Positions 52,767 through 62,103 of a stretch of DNA of 64,000 nt are shown here, one piece after another. This DNA comes from Humidesulfovibrio mexicanus (lineage in GTDB: Bacteria; Desulfobacterota; Desulfovibrionia; Desulfovibrionales; Desulfovibrionaceae): the NCBI RefSeq assembly GCF_900188225.1, contig NZ_FZOC01000008.1, positions 115,208-179,207 of the forward strand, read 5' to 3'. A program made the position numbers and the translations under genes. How positions within the stretch are numbered: the stretch's first letter is position 1; every line of letters begins with the position of its first letter. The notes below the pieces were generated by a model. The model made no database searches and was not told the origin of the DNA. It was given only the letters and a program-made list of their open reading frames with translations.

Positions 52767-55421
52767 ATGCTCAAATTCCTGAACATGCTCCTTGGCAGCG
52801 GCAGGCAGCAGGCCGTGTCGCGGGAGGACGGCGCGGCCAAGCGCAAATACGAGTATTTCAAGAGCCTGCTCATCAAGAACAACAGGTCGCTGGAGCTGCT
52901 GACCGAGTTCGAGCACCTGCTGTACGAAAACAAGCCCTTCACCATCGAGCAGGTGCTCATCCTCTCCGAGGATCTGATCAGCCTGGTCTACGATCTGGCC
53001 GAGGATCTGAACGCGCTTTCCGGAGGCAAGCACCCCGGCCTCTTCGACGCCACCGAGCGTCTTGGCGTGGCCATTCTCAAGGATCTTGCCCACCGCAGGC
53101 GCATCAAGAAGGGCGAGCTTATTTTGCCCATGCGCGCGCTTTCCGCCGAACTGGCCGACGAGGTTGGCGGCAAGGCGGCAAACCTGGGCGAGGTGGCCAA
53201 CCGCGCCGGACTGCCCACGCCGCGCGGCTTCGCCGTTTCGGCCTACGCCTGCCAGCATTTTCTGCGAACCACGGGGCTTTCCGAGCGCATCGGGCGGCGG
53301 ATGCGGCGCATCGACGTGAAAGACACCGGCGAGCTTATGGCCGTATGCGAGGAAGTGCAGGCCATGATCCTTGCCGCGCCCCTGCCCGAAGAACTCTCCA
53401 TCGGCATGGCCGCCTGCATGGACGAACTGGCCGGGCTTTTCGGTCCGGACGTGCGCGTCTCCGTGCGCTCCAGCGCCACCTGCGAGGACTCCGAGGCCTC
53501 CTTCGCCGGGCAGCACGCCACCGTGCTCAACGTCAGCGCGCACAACGTGGGCCAGGCCTGGAAGGAGGTGGTGGCCAGCACCTTCAGCCCGCGCGCGGTG
53601 TATTATCGCCGCAGCATGGGCTATTCCGACGACGATGTGGTCATGGCGGTGCTGTGCGTCACCATGGTCGACGCGCGCGCAAGCGGGGTCATGTACACGG
53701 GCGATCCCACGGCGGCGGGCGTCCCGGGCCAGGGCGCGGACGACATCCTCGTCAGCGCGGCCTGGGGCCTGGGCGTAAGCGTGGTGGACGGCAGCGCCGG
53801 AGCCGATTTCTACGCGGTGCGACGCAAGGATTCGTCAATCGTGCGGCGCGATGTGGCCGTGAAGCTCCGCCGTCTGCGCCTGCGCGCCGACGACGGCATC
53901 CGCGAGGAGGAGGTGCCCGAGGGACTGCGCCGCGCCCCCTGCCTGGACGAGACCAGAATCCGCCAGTTGGCGGCCTATGGCGTTCGCCTGGAGGAACACT
54001 ACGGCCAGCCGCTGGACATCGAGTGGGCCCAGGACCAGGGCGGACGCCTGTTCATCCTGCAGGCCAGGCCCCTGGGCATGGGCCACGGGCAGGAGGAAGG
54101 CTGCTCCCCAGCGGCCCAGCCCGAGCCCGTCCATGGCCGGGAGGTCCTCCTTCGCGGGGGCGCAATGGCCTCTCCCGGCAGCGCCGCCGGCCCGGTCTAT
54201 GTTCTGGACAGCGACCACAACCTGCCCGCCGTGCCCCAAGGCGCCATCCTGGTGGCCCGGAAGACCTCGCCCGCCTATGTGCCGGTTCTGGGCCGCATCC
54301 GCGGCATCATCACCGAGGTGGGCAGCGTCACCGGGCACATGGCCTCCGTGGCGCGGGAGTTCGGCGTGCCGACCCTGGTGGGGCTGGAGAACGCCTCCCG
54401 GGCCATCGCCCACGGCGAGACCATCACCCTCGACGCCACGAGCGGCATTGTCTACCGGGGCGTGGTGCCGGAGCTTGTCCGCGACAGGCCCTGCGTGAAC
54501 CTCATGCGCGGCAGCCCGGTGTACAAGGCCGCGCAGGAGGCCTTGAGGCGCATGGCCCCGCTGAACCTCATCGACCCCAAGGCGCTTAATTTCTCGCCCG
54601 AGGGCTGCCGAACCCTGCACGACATCATCCGTTTCGCCCACGAAATGGGGATGCGCGAGATGTTCAACATCGGCGACGGGCTGGATGACGCGGAAGGCGC
54701 CGTGCGCCTGCGCGCGGGCGTGCCCCTGAACATCCTGGTGGTGGACCTGGGCGGCGGGCTCACGCCAACGGCCCCGAAAAAGGTTGTGGAGCTGGAGCAT
54801 GTGAAGAGCGCGCCCTTCCAGGGCCTGCTGCACGGCATGACCGACCCCCGCGTGCGCTGGCTGGGGGGCGTTGGAGTGAGCCTTGGCGGTTTCGCCAGCA
54901 TCGTGGCCGAGTCCATCCTTTCCGACCCCAACGCCGACGGGACCATGGGCGGCCCCAGCTACGCCGTGGTCAGCGACCACTATGTGAACTTCAACACTCG
55001 GCTGGGCTATCACTTCGCCGTGGTGGACAGCTACTGCGGCCCCGGCATCAACGACAACTACGTCGTGTTCTCCTTCAAGGGCGGCGCGGCGGACATCGCC
55101 CGGCGTTCGCGCCGGGCCAGGCTCATCGCCCAGATCCTGAAGCGCCTGGAGTTCAAGACCGAGATCAAGGGCGACATGGTGCGCGGCGAGGTGCGGAAAT
55201 ATTCGCAGACCGACCTGAAGCAGAAGCTGGACATGGTGGGGCGGCTCCTGGGCGCGGTGCGCCTGCTGGACATGCTGCTCTCCGACGATGGGCAGATTGA
55301 CTGGTACGTGGAGGAGTTTTTCAAAGGCAACTACGCCTTCGAGCGCGGCGCGGACGACGGCGGCCAGCCGCCGCCACCTGTGGACGGGCAGACGCCGCCT
55401 TCTGGCGGGGCTCTGCCGTAG
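52767..55421 (+). CDS. PEP-synthase-like phosphotransferase with novel C-terminus
   Basis: 884 residues. Residues 1-120 are helical (SLLIKNNRSLELLTEFEHLL). The PPDK/PpsA ATP-grasp domain runs from about 130 (ELADEVGGKAANLGEVANRA) through VSVRSSATCEDSEASFAGQH to about 445. The mobile phosphohistidine domain is present with His524 in VGSVTGHMASVAREFGVP. The PEP/pyruvate-binding barrel of PpsA is missing. Instead about 300 unrecognised residues follow, with NILVVDLGGGLTPTAP, GVSLGGFASIVAESI and VDSYCGPGINDNYVVFSFKG. A phosphoryl transfer from ATP via His is expected to an unknown acceptor. Confidence 0.85.
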   Translation: MLKFLNMLLGSGRQQAVSREDGAAKRKYEYFKSLLIKNNRSLELLTEFEHLLYENKPFTIEQVLILSEDLISLVYDLAEDLNALSGGKHPGLFDATERLGVAILKDLAHRRRIKKGELILPMRALSAELADEVGGKAANLGEVANRAGLPTPRGFAVSAYACQHFLRTTGLSERIGRRMRRIDVKDTGELMAVCEEVQAMILAAPLPEELSIGMAACMDELAGLFGPDVRVSVRSSATCEDSEASFAGQHATVLNVSAHNVGQAWKEVVASTFSPRAVYYRRSMGYSDDDVVMAVLCVTMVDARASGVMYTGDPTAAGVPGQGADDILVSAAWGLGVSVVDGSAGADFYAVRRKDSSIVRRDVAVKLRRLRLRADDGIREEEVPEGLRRAPCLDETRIRQLAAYGVRLEEHYGQPLDIEWAQDQGGRLFILQARPLGMGHGQEEGCSPAAQPEPVHGREVLLRGGAMASPGSAAGPVYVLDSDHNLPAVPQGAILVARKTSPAYVPVLGRIRGIITEVGSVTGHMASVAREFGVPTLVGLENASRAIAHGETITLDATSGIVYRGVVPELVRDRPCVNLMRGSPVYKAAQEALRRMAPLNLIDPKALNFSPEGCRTLHDIIRFAHEMGMREMFNIGDGLDDAEGAVRLRAGVPLNILVVDLGGGLTPTAPKKVVELEHVKSAPFQGLLHGMTDPRVRWLGGVGVSLGGFASIVAESILSDPNADGTMGGPSYAVVSDHYVNFNTRLGYHFAVVDSYCGPGINDNYVVFSFKGGAADIARRSRRARLIAQILKRLEFKTEIKGDMVRGEVRKYSQTDLKQKLDMVGRLLGAVRLLDMLLSDDGQIDWYVEEFFKGNYAFERGADDGGQPPPPVDGQTPPSGGALP

Positions 55422-55543
55422 GACGGGCGCAAGGTCTCGCGGGGACAGAGAAAAGTTTCCCGCGGCCATTGCGCGCGCGCCGCGTTTCGCGCTAACGTTC
55501 CGGTGCGCCAGTCCGCCGGAACCCTGGCGCGCAAGGAGTGTCC

Positions 55544-55810
55544 ATGGAGAGCTGCCGGACACGATCAGGCATCGCGGCCTTCGTTTTCGCCATCCTTCTG
55601 GTGGCCTTCAACTGGCCCATGATGAGCATTCCTCCCCGTGGGGGGCTGCTGTTCTGGCTGTTCGGGGCCTGGGTGCTTGGCATTGGGCTGCTGGCCCTGG
55701 CGGCGCGCTGCGCCGACCCGGACAGGAGGCCCCGGACGCCTGTCGAGCCCGGCGCCGCGACCGGCGAATCCTGCACGGGCGACGAGCGGGCGGGCGGCGG
55801 CGATGTTTAG
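55544..55810 (+). CDS. Small two-helix membrane protein of the sensor operon
   Basis: 88 residues from ATG 55544, six bases after AAGGAG. Two hydrophobic helices (GIAAFVFAILLVAFNWPMMS and GLLFWLFGAWVLGIGLLALA) resemble the small accessory proteins encoded before solute:sodium symporter genes. The C-terminal 35 residues are hydrophilic. It overlaps the kinase gene by eight bases, so it probably pairs with the symporter-like membrane domain of that kinase. Confidence 0.72.
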   Translation: MESCRTRSGIAAFVFAILLVAFNWPMMSIPPRGGLLFWLFGAWVLGIGLLALAARCADPDRRPRTPVEPGAATGESCTGDERAGGGDV

Positions 55811-58800
55811 CCCGTTTCTGGTGCTGGGCGTTCTGGCCGGGTACATGGGCCTTATGCTGCTGCTGGCCAAGTGGGCCGAGCGCAGCGCCGAGGCCGGGCG
55901 GTCCATCACCAACCGTCCGCTGGTCTACGCCCTTTCCCTGGCCACCTATTGCACCAGCTGGACCTACTACGGCTCCGTGGGCAAGGCGGTGGTCTCCGGT
56001 CCGCTGTTCTTGACCATCTACATCGGCCCCACCATTTGCGCGGCCCTGTGGTGGGTGCTTGTGCGCAAGCTCACGCGGATCAAGACCAGCTTCCACGTCA
56101 CCAGCATAGCGGACCTGCTGGCCGCGCGCTACGGCAAGTCGCACCGGGTCGCCGCCCTGGCCACGGCAGTGGCCTTCGTGGGCTCCGTGCCGTATGTGGC
56201 GCTGCAGATCAAGAGCGTCACCTCCACCTTTTCCATGCTGGCCGGTGACGAGGCCGAGCTGCTTGGTGTTGTCGGCCCGCTGGTGGTGACGGTGATGATC
56301 GTTTACGCCATCGTGCTTGGCGTGCGCCGCATCGACCCCACCGACCGCCACCCCGGCATGGTGGCCACGGTGACGGCCGAGGCGGTGCTGAAGCTTGCGG
56401 CCATGCTGGCCGTGGGGGCGTTCGCCGTGTGGCTGCTTTTGCAGGAGGCGGGCGGCCCGGCCTCCGGCCTGACGCCGGAGCGGCTGGAGGACATTTTGCG
56501 CCTGCGCCGGGAGGAAGGCGGGGCCTATGTCCTGTGGGCCGGGTACCTGGTCTTGTCCCTTTCGGCCATTGTGTTTCTGCCGCACCAGTTCCACCTGGCC
56601 GTGGTGGAGAACGCCGACGAACGGCACATCCTCACGGCCTCCTGGGTGTTTCCCCTGTATCTCTTGTGCATCAACCTGGCGGTAGTGCCGGTAGCCATGG
56701 CCGGCCTGGACACGGGGCTTTCCCCGGCCAGGGCCGACACCTTCGTGCTGGGACTGCCGCTGGCCCAGGGCAACGCCGCCTTGGCCCTGCTGGTGTTCCT
56801 GGGCGGCTTCGCCGCGGCCATGAGCATGGTCATGGTCTCCTCGGTGACCAACGCGGTGATGCTGACCAACCACGTGCTTTTGCCGGTCATCAGCAAGGTG
56901 CCCGCCCTGGCCGGGCTCAAGCGCCGCCTGCTCCAGTGCCGCTGGGCCTGCGTGGCCGTGCTGGTGCTGACCGCCTACTGGTTCGAGCGGGCCATCGGCG
57001 ATTCCTACATCCTGGTGAACATCGGCATCATCGCCTTCGGGGCGGTGCTGCAGTTCGCCCCGGCCGTGCTGGGCGGCATTTTCTGGCGTTCCGGAACCAG
57101 GTCCGGCGCCCTGGCCGGACTTTCCGGCGGGTTTTTGCTGTGGATGCACACCATGCTGCTGCCCGCCTTGTCCAAGGGCGGGCATGTGTGGTCCGGCCCG
57201 GTCAGCGAGGGGCTTTTCGGCCTTTCCTTCCTGCGCTCGGAATCGCTCTTCGGCATGACCGCCCTGGACCCCGTGGCCCACAGCGTGTTCTGGACCCTTT
57301 TGTTCAACACGGGCCTCTACGTGCTGGTGTCGCTGAACACGCGGCAATCGCAGGAGGAGATCGCGGTGCTGCCGGAGTTCACGGGGCTGCCGGGCCTGGG
57401 CGACCGCCGCGTGGGGCCGGGAGCGGAGGATGAGGCGGACCTGTCCGAAAAACGCGCCCTCATGGAGCGGCCCCTGCGCGAGTATCTGCCGCGCGACGAG
57501 TCCCGCGCCCTCATCGACGAGTGCCTGCAGTCCCAGAAGCTTGCCGGGAGGACCCGCATTTCGCTGACGGCCCTGGCAGCCCTGTACGGCGAGGTGGAGC
57601 GCGCCTTTTCCGGCGTGGTGGGCGCGGCCGCTGCGCACAAGGCCCTTTCGCAGGCGGGCGTGTTCACGGCCGAGGAAACCGGGGCCTTGAGCGATGTCTA
57701 TGGCGGAATGCTGGCGCGGCTGCGCATTTCCCCGGACGAAATGGCCCGGCGCATCGACTACCACATCGAGCGCGAGCACCTGCTGACCCGCCACGCAGCG
57801 GAGCTGAAGGAGACCCTGCGCCTGCGGGACCAGGAGATTGTGGAGCGCAAGCGCGTGGAGGACGCCCTGCGCCTGGCGGAGGAGAACTATCGCGGCATCT
57901 TCATGAGCGCGCCGGAAGGCATTTTCCAGACCACGCTGAAGGGCCGCATCCTCTCCGCAAACCCGGCCATGGCGCGCATTCTGGGGTACGAATCCCCCCA
58001 GGAGCTTATGGAGCTGGTGGGCAGCCTGGGAGACCAGGTGTACGCCTTTCCCCTGGCGCGCGAGCGGGTGCTGCGCACCCTGGAGGACAAGGGCGTTCTG
58101 GACGGCATGGAGCTGGCCATGCGCAAGAAGGACGGCAGCCTCATCTGGTGCTCCATCATCGCCCGCGCCACGCGCGACGAAACGGGCCGGGTGGTGCGCA
58201 TAGATGGCCTGCTGTCCGACGTGACCGAGAAGAAGCGCGCCCTGGAGGAACTGCGCGAGAGCGAGGCGCGCATCCGCGCACTGTTCGACGCCACCTCGGA
58301 TTCGGTGATCCTCATGGACCCGGAGGGGGTGGTGCTGGCCATAAACGCCCACGGCGCCAGGCGGCGCGGGCTTATGCCCGAGGACATGATCGGCCGGTAC
58401 ATCTACGACCACCTGCCGCCGAACGCCGCGGAGATACGCCGCCTGCAGGTGCGCGAGGCCCTGCGCACGAAAAGCCCGCGCACCTTTGAGGAGGATCGCC
58501 AGGGCTTCTTCTATTCCATCACCATCTACCCCATTCTGGACGAGGGCGGAAACGTGCGCCAGCTGGCCAGCTTCTCGCGGGACATCACCGCCCAGCGCGA
58601 GAGCGAGGCCACCATTCTGCGCATGAACGAGAGCCTGGAGGAGCGCGTGCGCGAGCGCACCCGGCAGTTGGAGGCCGCGAACGCCGAGCTGACCAGCGCG
58701 CTGGAGCAGCTGACCCGTGCGCACAAGCAGTTGGTGGAGTCGGAAAAGATGGCCTCCCTTGGCGGGCTTGTGGCCGGAGTGGCCCACGAAATCAACACCC

Positions 58801-59486
58801 CGGTGGGCGTGGGCGTTACCGCGGCCTCGCATCTGGAGGCCCGCACCCAGGGACTGCTGGCCGAGTACCGGTCCGGGGGGCTCAAGCGCGCAAGCCTGGA
58901 AGAGTATCTCGGCGTGTGCGACGAATCCACGCGCATGATCCTCTCCAACCTCCGGCGCGCGGCGGAGCTCATCAGGAGCTTCAAGCAGGTGGCGGTGGAC
59001 CGCTCCACCGAGGAGCGCCGCTCCTTCAAGCTGCGGGCCTACCTGGACGAGGTGCTGCTGTCCCTTCGTCCGCATCTCAAGAAGACCGAGCACGAGGTGG
59101 TGCTCATCTGCGACCCGGAACTCACGCTCGATTCCTACCCCGGCGCGCTTTCGCAGGTCGTCACCAACCTGGTGATGAATTCCCTGGTGCACGCCTTCGA
59201 GCCCGGCGTGGCCGGGCGCATCACCATCACCGCCCTGGAAAAGGGGCGATACGTATTGCTGATATACGCTGATGACGGCGCCGGGATCGCCCCGGAGCAC
59301 CTGGACAAGATATTCGAGCCATTCTATACCACGCGTAGAGGCAAGGGAGGAACCGGCCTTGGCCTGCACATCCTCTACAACCTGGTGACGCAGAAGCTGG
59401 GCGGGGAAGTGCGCTGCGAGAGCCAGCCCGGCCGGGGCGCCACCTTCACACTCACGCTGCCCCAGGGCGGACCGGATCCCACATGA
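55803..59486 (+). CDS. Solute-symporter-domain sensor histidine kinase with two PAS domains
   Basis: 1227 residues. Residues 1-530 form a sodium:solute symporter (SSS)-like domain of about 13 helices (LVYALSLATYCTSWTYYGSV, SFHVTSIADLLAARYGKSHR). A hydrophilic region of about 120 residues follows, then two PAS domains (YRGIFMSAPEGIFQTTLKGR and IRALFDATSDSVILMDPEG). A coiled coil leads to the kinase: phospho-acceptor in GLVAGVAHEINTPVGVG and ATPase motifs DDGAGIAPEHLDKIFEPFY and KGGTGLGLHIL. Related CrbS/CbrA-type proteins sense or transport acetate or amino acids. It is coupled by ATGA to the HD-GYP regulator. Confidence 0.92.
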   Translation: MFSPFLVLGVLAGYMGLMLLLAKWAERSAEAGRSITNRPLVYALSLATYCTSWTYYGSVGKAVVSGPLFLTIYIGPTICAALWWVLVRKLTRIKTSFHVTSIADLLAARYGKSHRVAALATAVAFVGSVPYVALQIKSVTSTFSMLAGDEAELLGVVGPLVVTVMIVYAIVLGVRRIDPTDRHPGMVATVTAEAVLKLAAMLAVGAFAVWLLLQEAGGPASGLTPERLEDILRLRREEGGAYVLWAGYLVLSLSAIVFLPHQFHLAVVENADERHILTASWVFPLYLLCINLAVVPVAMAGLDTGLSPARADTFVLGLPLAQGNAALALLVFLGGFAAAMSMVMVSSVTNAVMLTNHVLLPVISKVPALAGLKRRLLQCRWACVAVLVLTAYWFERAIGDSYILVNIGIIAFGAVLQFAPAVLGGIFWRSGTRSGALAGLSGGFLLWMHTMLLPALSKGGHVWSGPVSEGLFGLSFLRSESLFGMTALDPVAHSVFWTLLFNTGLYVLVSLNTRQSQEEIAVLPEFTGLPGLGDRRVGPGAEDEADLSEKRALMERPLREYLPRDESRALIDECLQSQKLAGRTRISLTALAALYGEVERAFSGVVGAAAAHKALSQAGVFTAEETGALSDVYGGMLARLRISPDEMARRIDYHIEREHLLTRHAAELKETLRLRDQEIVERKRVEDALRLAEENYRGIFMSAPEGIFQTTLKGRILSANPAMARILGYESPQELMELVGSLGDQVYAFPLARERVLRTLEDKGVLDGMELAMRKKDGSLIWCSIIARATRDETGRVVRIDGLLSDVTEKKRALEELRESEARIRALFDATSDSVILMDPEGVVLAINAHGARRRGLMPEDMIGRYIYDHLPPNAAEIRRLQVREALRTKSPRTFEEDRQGFFYSITIYPILDEGGNVRQLASFSRDITAQRESEATILRMNESLEERVRERTRQLEAANAELTSALEQLTRAHKQLVESEKMASLGGLVAGVAHEINTPVGVGVTAASHLEARTQGLLAEYRSGGLKRASLEEYLGVCDESTRMILSNLRRAAELIRSFKQVAVDRSTEERRSFKLRAYLDEVLLSLRPHLKKTEHEVVLICDPELTLDSYPGALSQVVTNLVMNSLVHAFEPGVAGRITITALEKGRYVLLIYADDGAGIAPEHLDKIFEPFYTTRRGKGGTGLGLHILYNLVTQKLGGEVRCESQPGRGATFTLTLPQGGPDPT

Positions 59487-61033
59487 CCGACGACAAGGAC
59501 GAACTGCTCTTCCTCGGCGACGACGAGGCCGAACACAAGCTCCAGGACACCCCCGTCGCCTGGAAGCTGCTCATCGTGGACGACGAGGCCGAGGTGCACA
59601 ACGTCACCCGACTGGTGCTCTCCGGCTTCCGCTACAAGGGGCGCGGGCTTGAGTTCCTGAGCGCCTACACCGGGGCCGAGGCCAGGGCCATGCTGGCCGC
59701 CCACCCGGACATCGCCGTCATCCTGCTTGACGTGGTCATGGAGGAGAACGACACCGGGCTCAAGCTCGTCAAGTACATCCGCGAGGAGTTGGAGAACCGC
59801 TTCGTGCGCATCATCCTGCGCACGGGCCAGCCCGGCCAGGCCCCGGAAGAGCGCGTCATCGTCGAATACGACATCAACGACTACAAGGAAAAGACCGAGC
59901 TCACCGCGCAGAAGCTCCTCACCACCATCGTCTCCGCCCTGCGCACCAGCAGCGACATCGCCACCATCGAGGCCAACCGCCTGGGCCTGGAAAAGATCAT
60001 CGAGGCCAGCGAGAACATCTTCGAGCTGCAATCCTTGGAAAAGTTCTCCACCGGCGTGCTTGCGCAGCTCATTTCCATCCTGGAGCTGAACAGGAACGCC
60101 CTGGTTTGCCAAGCCTCGGGCTTCGCCGCGGTGAACAACAAGGGGCATTTCAGCATTCTGGCCGGCACCGGCGAATTCCAGCCCCACGTGCGCAAGAACG
60201 TGGAGGACGTGGTGCCCCCGGAAGTCTACGCGCATTTCGAGCAGGCGGTGAAAAACCGCACCAGCCTCTTCTTCGACGGCAAGCGCTACATCGGCTACTT
60301 CCGCAGCCAGAACGACTCCGAGAGCGTCATCTACCTGGAAGGCGGCAAGGAACTCACCGAGCTTGACCTGCAACTGGTGGAAATCTTCTTCGCCAACGTG
60401 TCCATCGCCTTCGACAATCTGCACCTGAACAAGGAAGTGGAAGACACCCAGCGCGAAATCGTGCTCACCCTGGGCGAAACCATCGAATGGCGTTCCCAGG
60501 AAACCGGCAACCATGTGCGCCGCGTGGCCGAGTACATGTACATGCTGGCCAAGCGCTACGGTCTGCCGGAAACCGAGTGCACCTTGCTGCGGCTGGCCGC
60601 GCCCATGCACGACGTGGGCAAGCTGGGCATTCCGGATGTGATTCTGAACAAGCCCGGCGAACTCACCGTTGAAGAAATGGCCGTCATCCGCACGCATCCC
60701 ACCATCGGGCACGAGATCCTGAAAGCCTCGCACCGGGAACTGCTCAAGACCGCGGCCGTCATCTGCCTGCAGCACCACGAGCGCTACGACGGCACCGGCT
60801 ATCCCACCGGCCTCAAGGGCCAGGACATCCACATCTACGGCCGGCTTGCCGCCGTGGCCGACGTGTTCGACGCCCTCATGAGCGACCGCATCTACCGTCC
60901 GGCTTGGCCGCTGGAACAGGTCGTCGCCCACTTCAAGGCCGAACGCGGCCGCCACTTCGACCCCGCCATCGTAGACATCCTCCTGGCCAACTTGGAAGAA
61001 TTCCTCAAATTGCGCGAACTCTACAAGGGCTAG
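59483..61033 (+). CDS. Response regulator with DUF3369 and HD-GYP domains
   Basis: 516 residues. The receiver has the acceptor in AVILLDVVMEENDTGLKLV. DUF3369 follows (IIEASENIFELQSLEKFSTG to about 320). The HD-GYP phosphodiesterase domain has GETIEWRSQETGNHVRRVAE, the HD pair in APMHDVGKLGIPD, and the diagnostic HHERYDGTGYPTGLKG. It should hydrolyse cyclic di-GMP when phosphorylated by the kinase encoded just upstream, linking a nutrient signal to motility or biofilm. It is last gene of the operon; repeats follow. Confidence 0.94.
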   Translation: MTDDKDELLFLGDDEAEHKLQDTPVAWKLLIVDDEAEVHNVTRLVLSGFRYKGRGLEFLSAYTGAEARAMLAAHPDIAVILLDVVMEENDTGLKLVKYIREELENRFVRIILRTGQPGQAPEERVIVEYDINDYKEKTELTAQKLLTTIVSALRTSSDIATIEANRLGLEKIIEASENIFELQSLEKFSTGVLAQLISILELNRNALVCQASGFAAVNNKGHFSILAGTGEFQPHVRKNVEDVVPPEVYAHFEQAVKNRTSLFFDGKRYIGYFRSQNDSESVIYLEGGKELTELDLQLVEIFFANVSIAFDNLHLNKEVEDTQREIVLTLGETIEWRSQETGNHVRRVAEYMYMLAKRYGLPETECTLLRLAAPMHDVGKLGIPDVILNKPGELTVEEMAVIRTHPTIGHEILKASHRELLKTAAVICLQHHERYDGTGYPTGLKGQDIHIYGRLAAVADVFDALMSDRIYRPAWPLEQVVAHFKAERGRHFDPAIVDILLANLEEFLKLRELYKG

Positions 61034-61070
61034 CTGTTCCCTTCGGGGACGTTTTGCCTGGTGCGAGATG

Positions 61071-61285
61071 CACAGCGCTGTGCCTGTTTCATGCTCCGCA
61101 GGCCAGGGGCTGCGCGCCCCTGGACCCGCGTGGATGGGGAAAGGGGTGGCGCTTCCCTCGCCTTCCCCTTATCCGGGGTTTCAAGGGGCCGGAGAGGCCC
61201 CTTGGCCGCCGGAGGCATAACAGGCACAACGCTGTGCCTGTTTCGTGCTCCGCAGGCCAGGGGCTGCGCGCCCCTGGACCCGCGT
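61071..61285. repeat. 152-bp-family repeat, 1.4 copies, interrupted by the prophage
   Basis: Starts at 61071 and 61225 (154 bp apart). It shares the CCAGGGGC/GCCCCTGG stem, and the CCGCCGGAGGCAT segment in inverse orientation, with the array at 5407-5935. The second copy follows the first closely up to CCCGCGT at 61285, then leaves it abruptly. The break coincides with the terminus of the Mu-like prophage. Confidence 0.85.
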
Positions 61286-61296
61286 TGATGCGCGTC

Positions 61297-61340
61297 GTTA
61301 AAAATGCGGGCGAGAATCGCGATAATTGACCCTCGCCCGC
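61297..61340 (-). terminator. Terminator of the com operon, inside the prophage terminus
   Basis: On the minus strand GCGGGCGAG and CTCGCCCGC (61306-61314 with 61332-61340) form a 9-bp stem followed by ATTTTTAACG. It lies 38 bp after the last gene and within the terminal 55 bp of the prophage. Confidence 0.75.
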
Positions 61341-61377
61341 CGTTGCACATACTGCAATGCCGTTTCAGAAATCAACC

Positions 61378-62103
61378 TTATTCATCACCCACCGGAAAGG
61401 CCACAGGGCCGCTGCGCAGGAGCCCCTCCCGCTCAGCGGCCCTATCCCGAGTCACCCGAAACCCCTCCGGCGCAGGGCCAATGGGTATCAGGTCCGGCCG
61501 GTAGACTGGGAGCCGCCCAACGGAGGGCTCCCAGGTCGCCAGGGCCTGGTCCTGGGGCACGGAGACGATGAGCCCCGCGTCCAGGTCGTCCAGGGCTTTG
61601 GCGATGAGCCGCAGTCCCAGGGGGAACAACTCTCGCCGCCATAGCCCGCTTGGCGTGTCACCGGGCCTGGTGAAGCACCAGCCCTGGGCGGCGATAGGCC
61701 CGCCATCGACCACATCGGTGAGCCAGTACACCGAGCCCCCGGCCACCTTGTCTCCCATTCGGAGAGTCCAGTAGACGGCGTCTCGGCCACGGTGCAGCGG
61801 CAAGAGCGACGGGTGGTAGCCCATGGCCCCGAGCCGGGTCTTGCCGCGAGTGGCCGCGCCGATGAAGTCGTGGCTGTGCGCGCACAGGATGAGGTCCACC
61901 CCGCCCGGCATGGTGGCAGCTGAGAGGGTCCCAGACCGGAGCAGCGGCAAACCCAGCCGGGCCGCAAGCGTCCAGAGCCGGTCCGGGCGGCCATCGCTTG
62001 TTTCCGGCGGGCAGGAGACAGCGGCCACGCCATGCCCACGCGCCAGCAGCAGCTCCAACACCGCCGCGCCGAAGGCTTTCTGTCCTGAGAGCAGCACGTT
62101 CAT
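61378..62103 (-). CDS. Formyltransferase-like protein of the prophage
   Basis: 241 residues, ATG 62103 overlapping the previous stop as ATGA. The formyltransferase fold is shown by VDLILCAHSHDFIGAATRG, GYHPSLLPLHRGRDAVYWTL and GSVYWLTDVVDGGPIAAQGW. In Fmt- and ArnA-type enzymes the catalytic triad is Asn-x-His...Asp; here His and Asp are kept but the Asn position (two before His) is Gly. It may bind a folate or nucleotide without classical formyl transfer, or use another mechanism. As last gene before the phage end it probably serves the ABC-GNAT protein. Confidence 0.82.
   Translation of the reverse strand: MNVLLSGQKAFGAAVLELLLARGHGVAAVSCPPETSDGRPDRLWTLAARLGLPLLRSGTLSAATMPGGVDLILCAHSHDFIGAATRGKTRLGAMGYHPSLLPLHRGRDAVYWTLRMGDKVAGGSVYWLTDVVDGGPIAAQGWCFTRPGDTPSGLWRRELFPLGLRLIAKALDDLDAGLIVSVPQDQALATWEPSVGRLPVYRPDLIPIGPAPEGFRVTRDRAAEREGLLRSGPVAFPVGDE

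Noticed and set aside
55608..59369. Minus-strand open frame of 1253 codons opposite the sensor kinase
   Set aside because: Same effect: composition is that of an antisense frame (HGQAG-type), and the plus strand encodes a complete SSS-PAS-HK protein.
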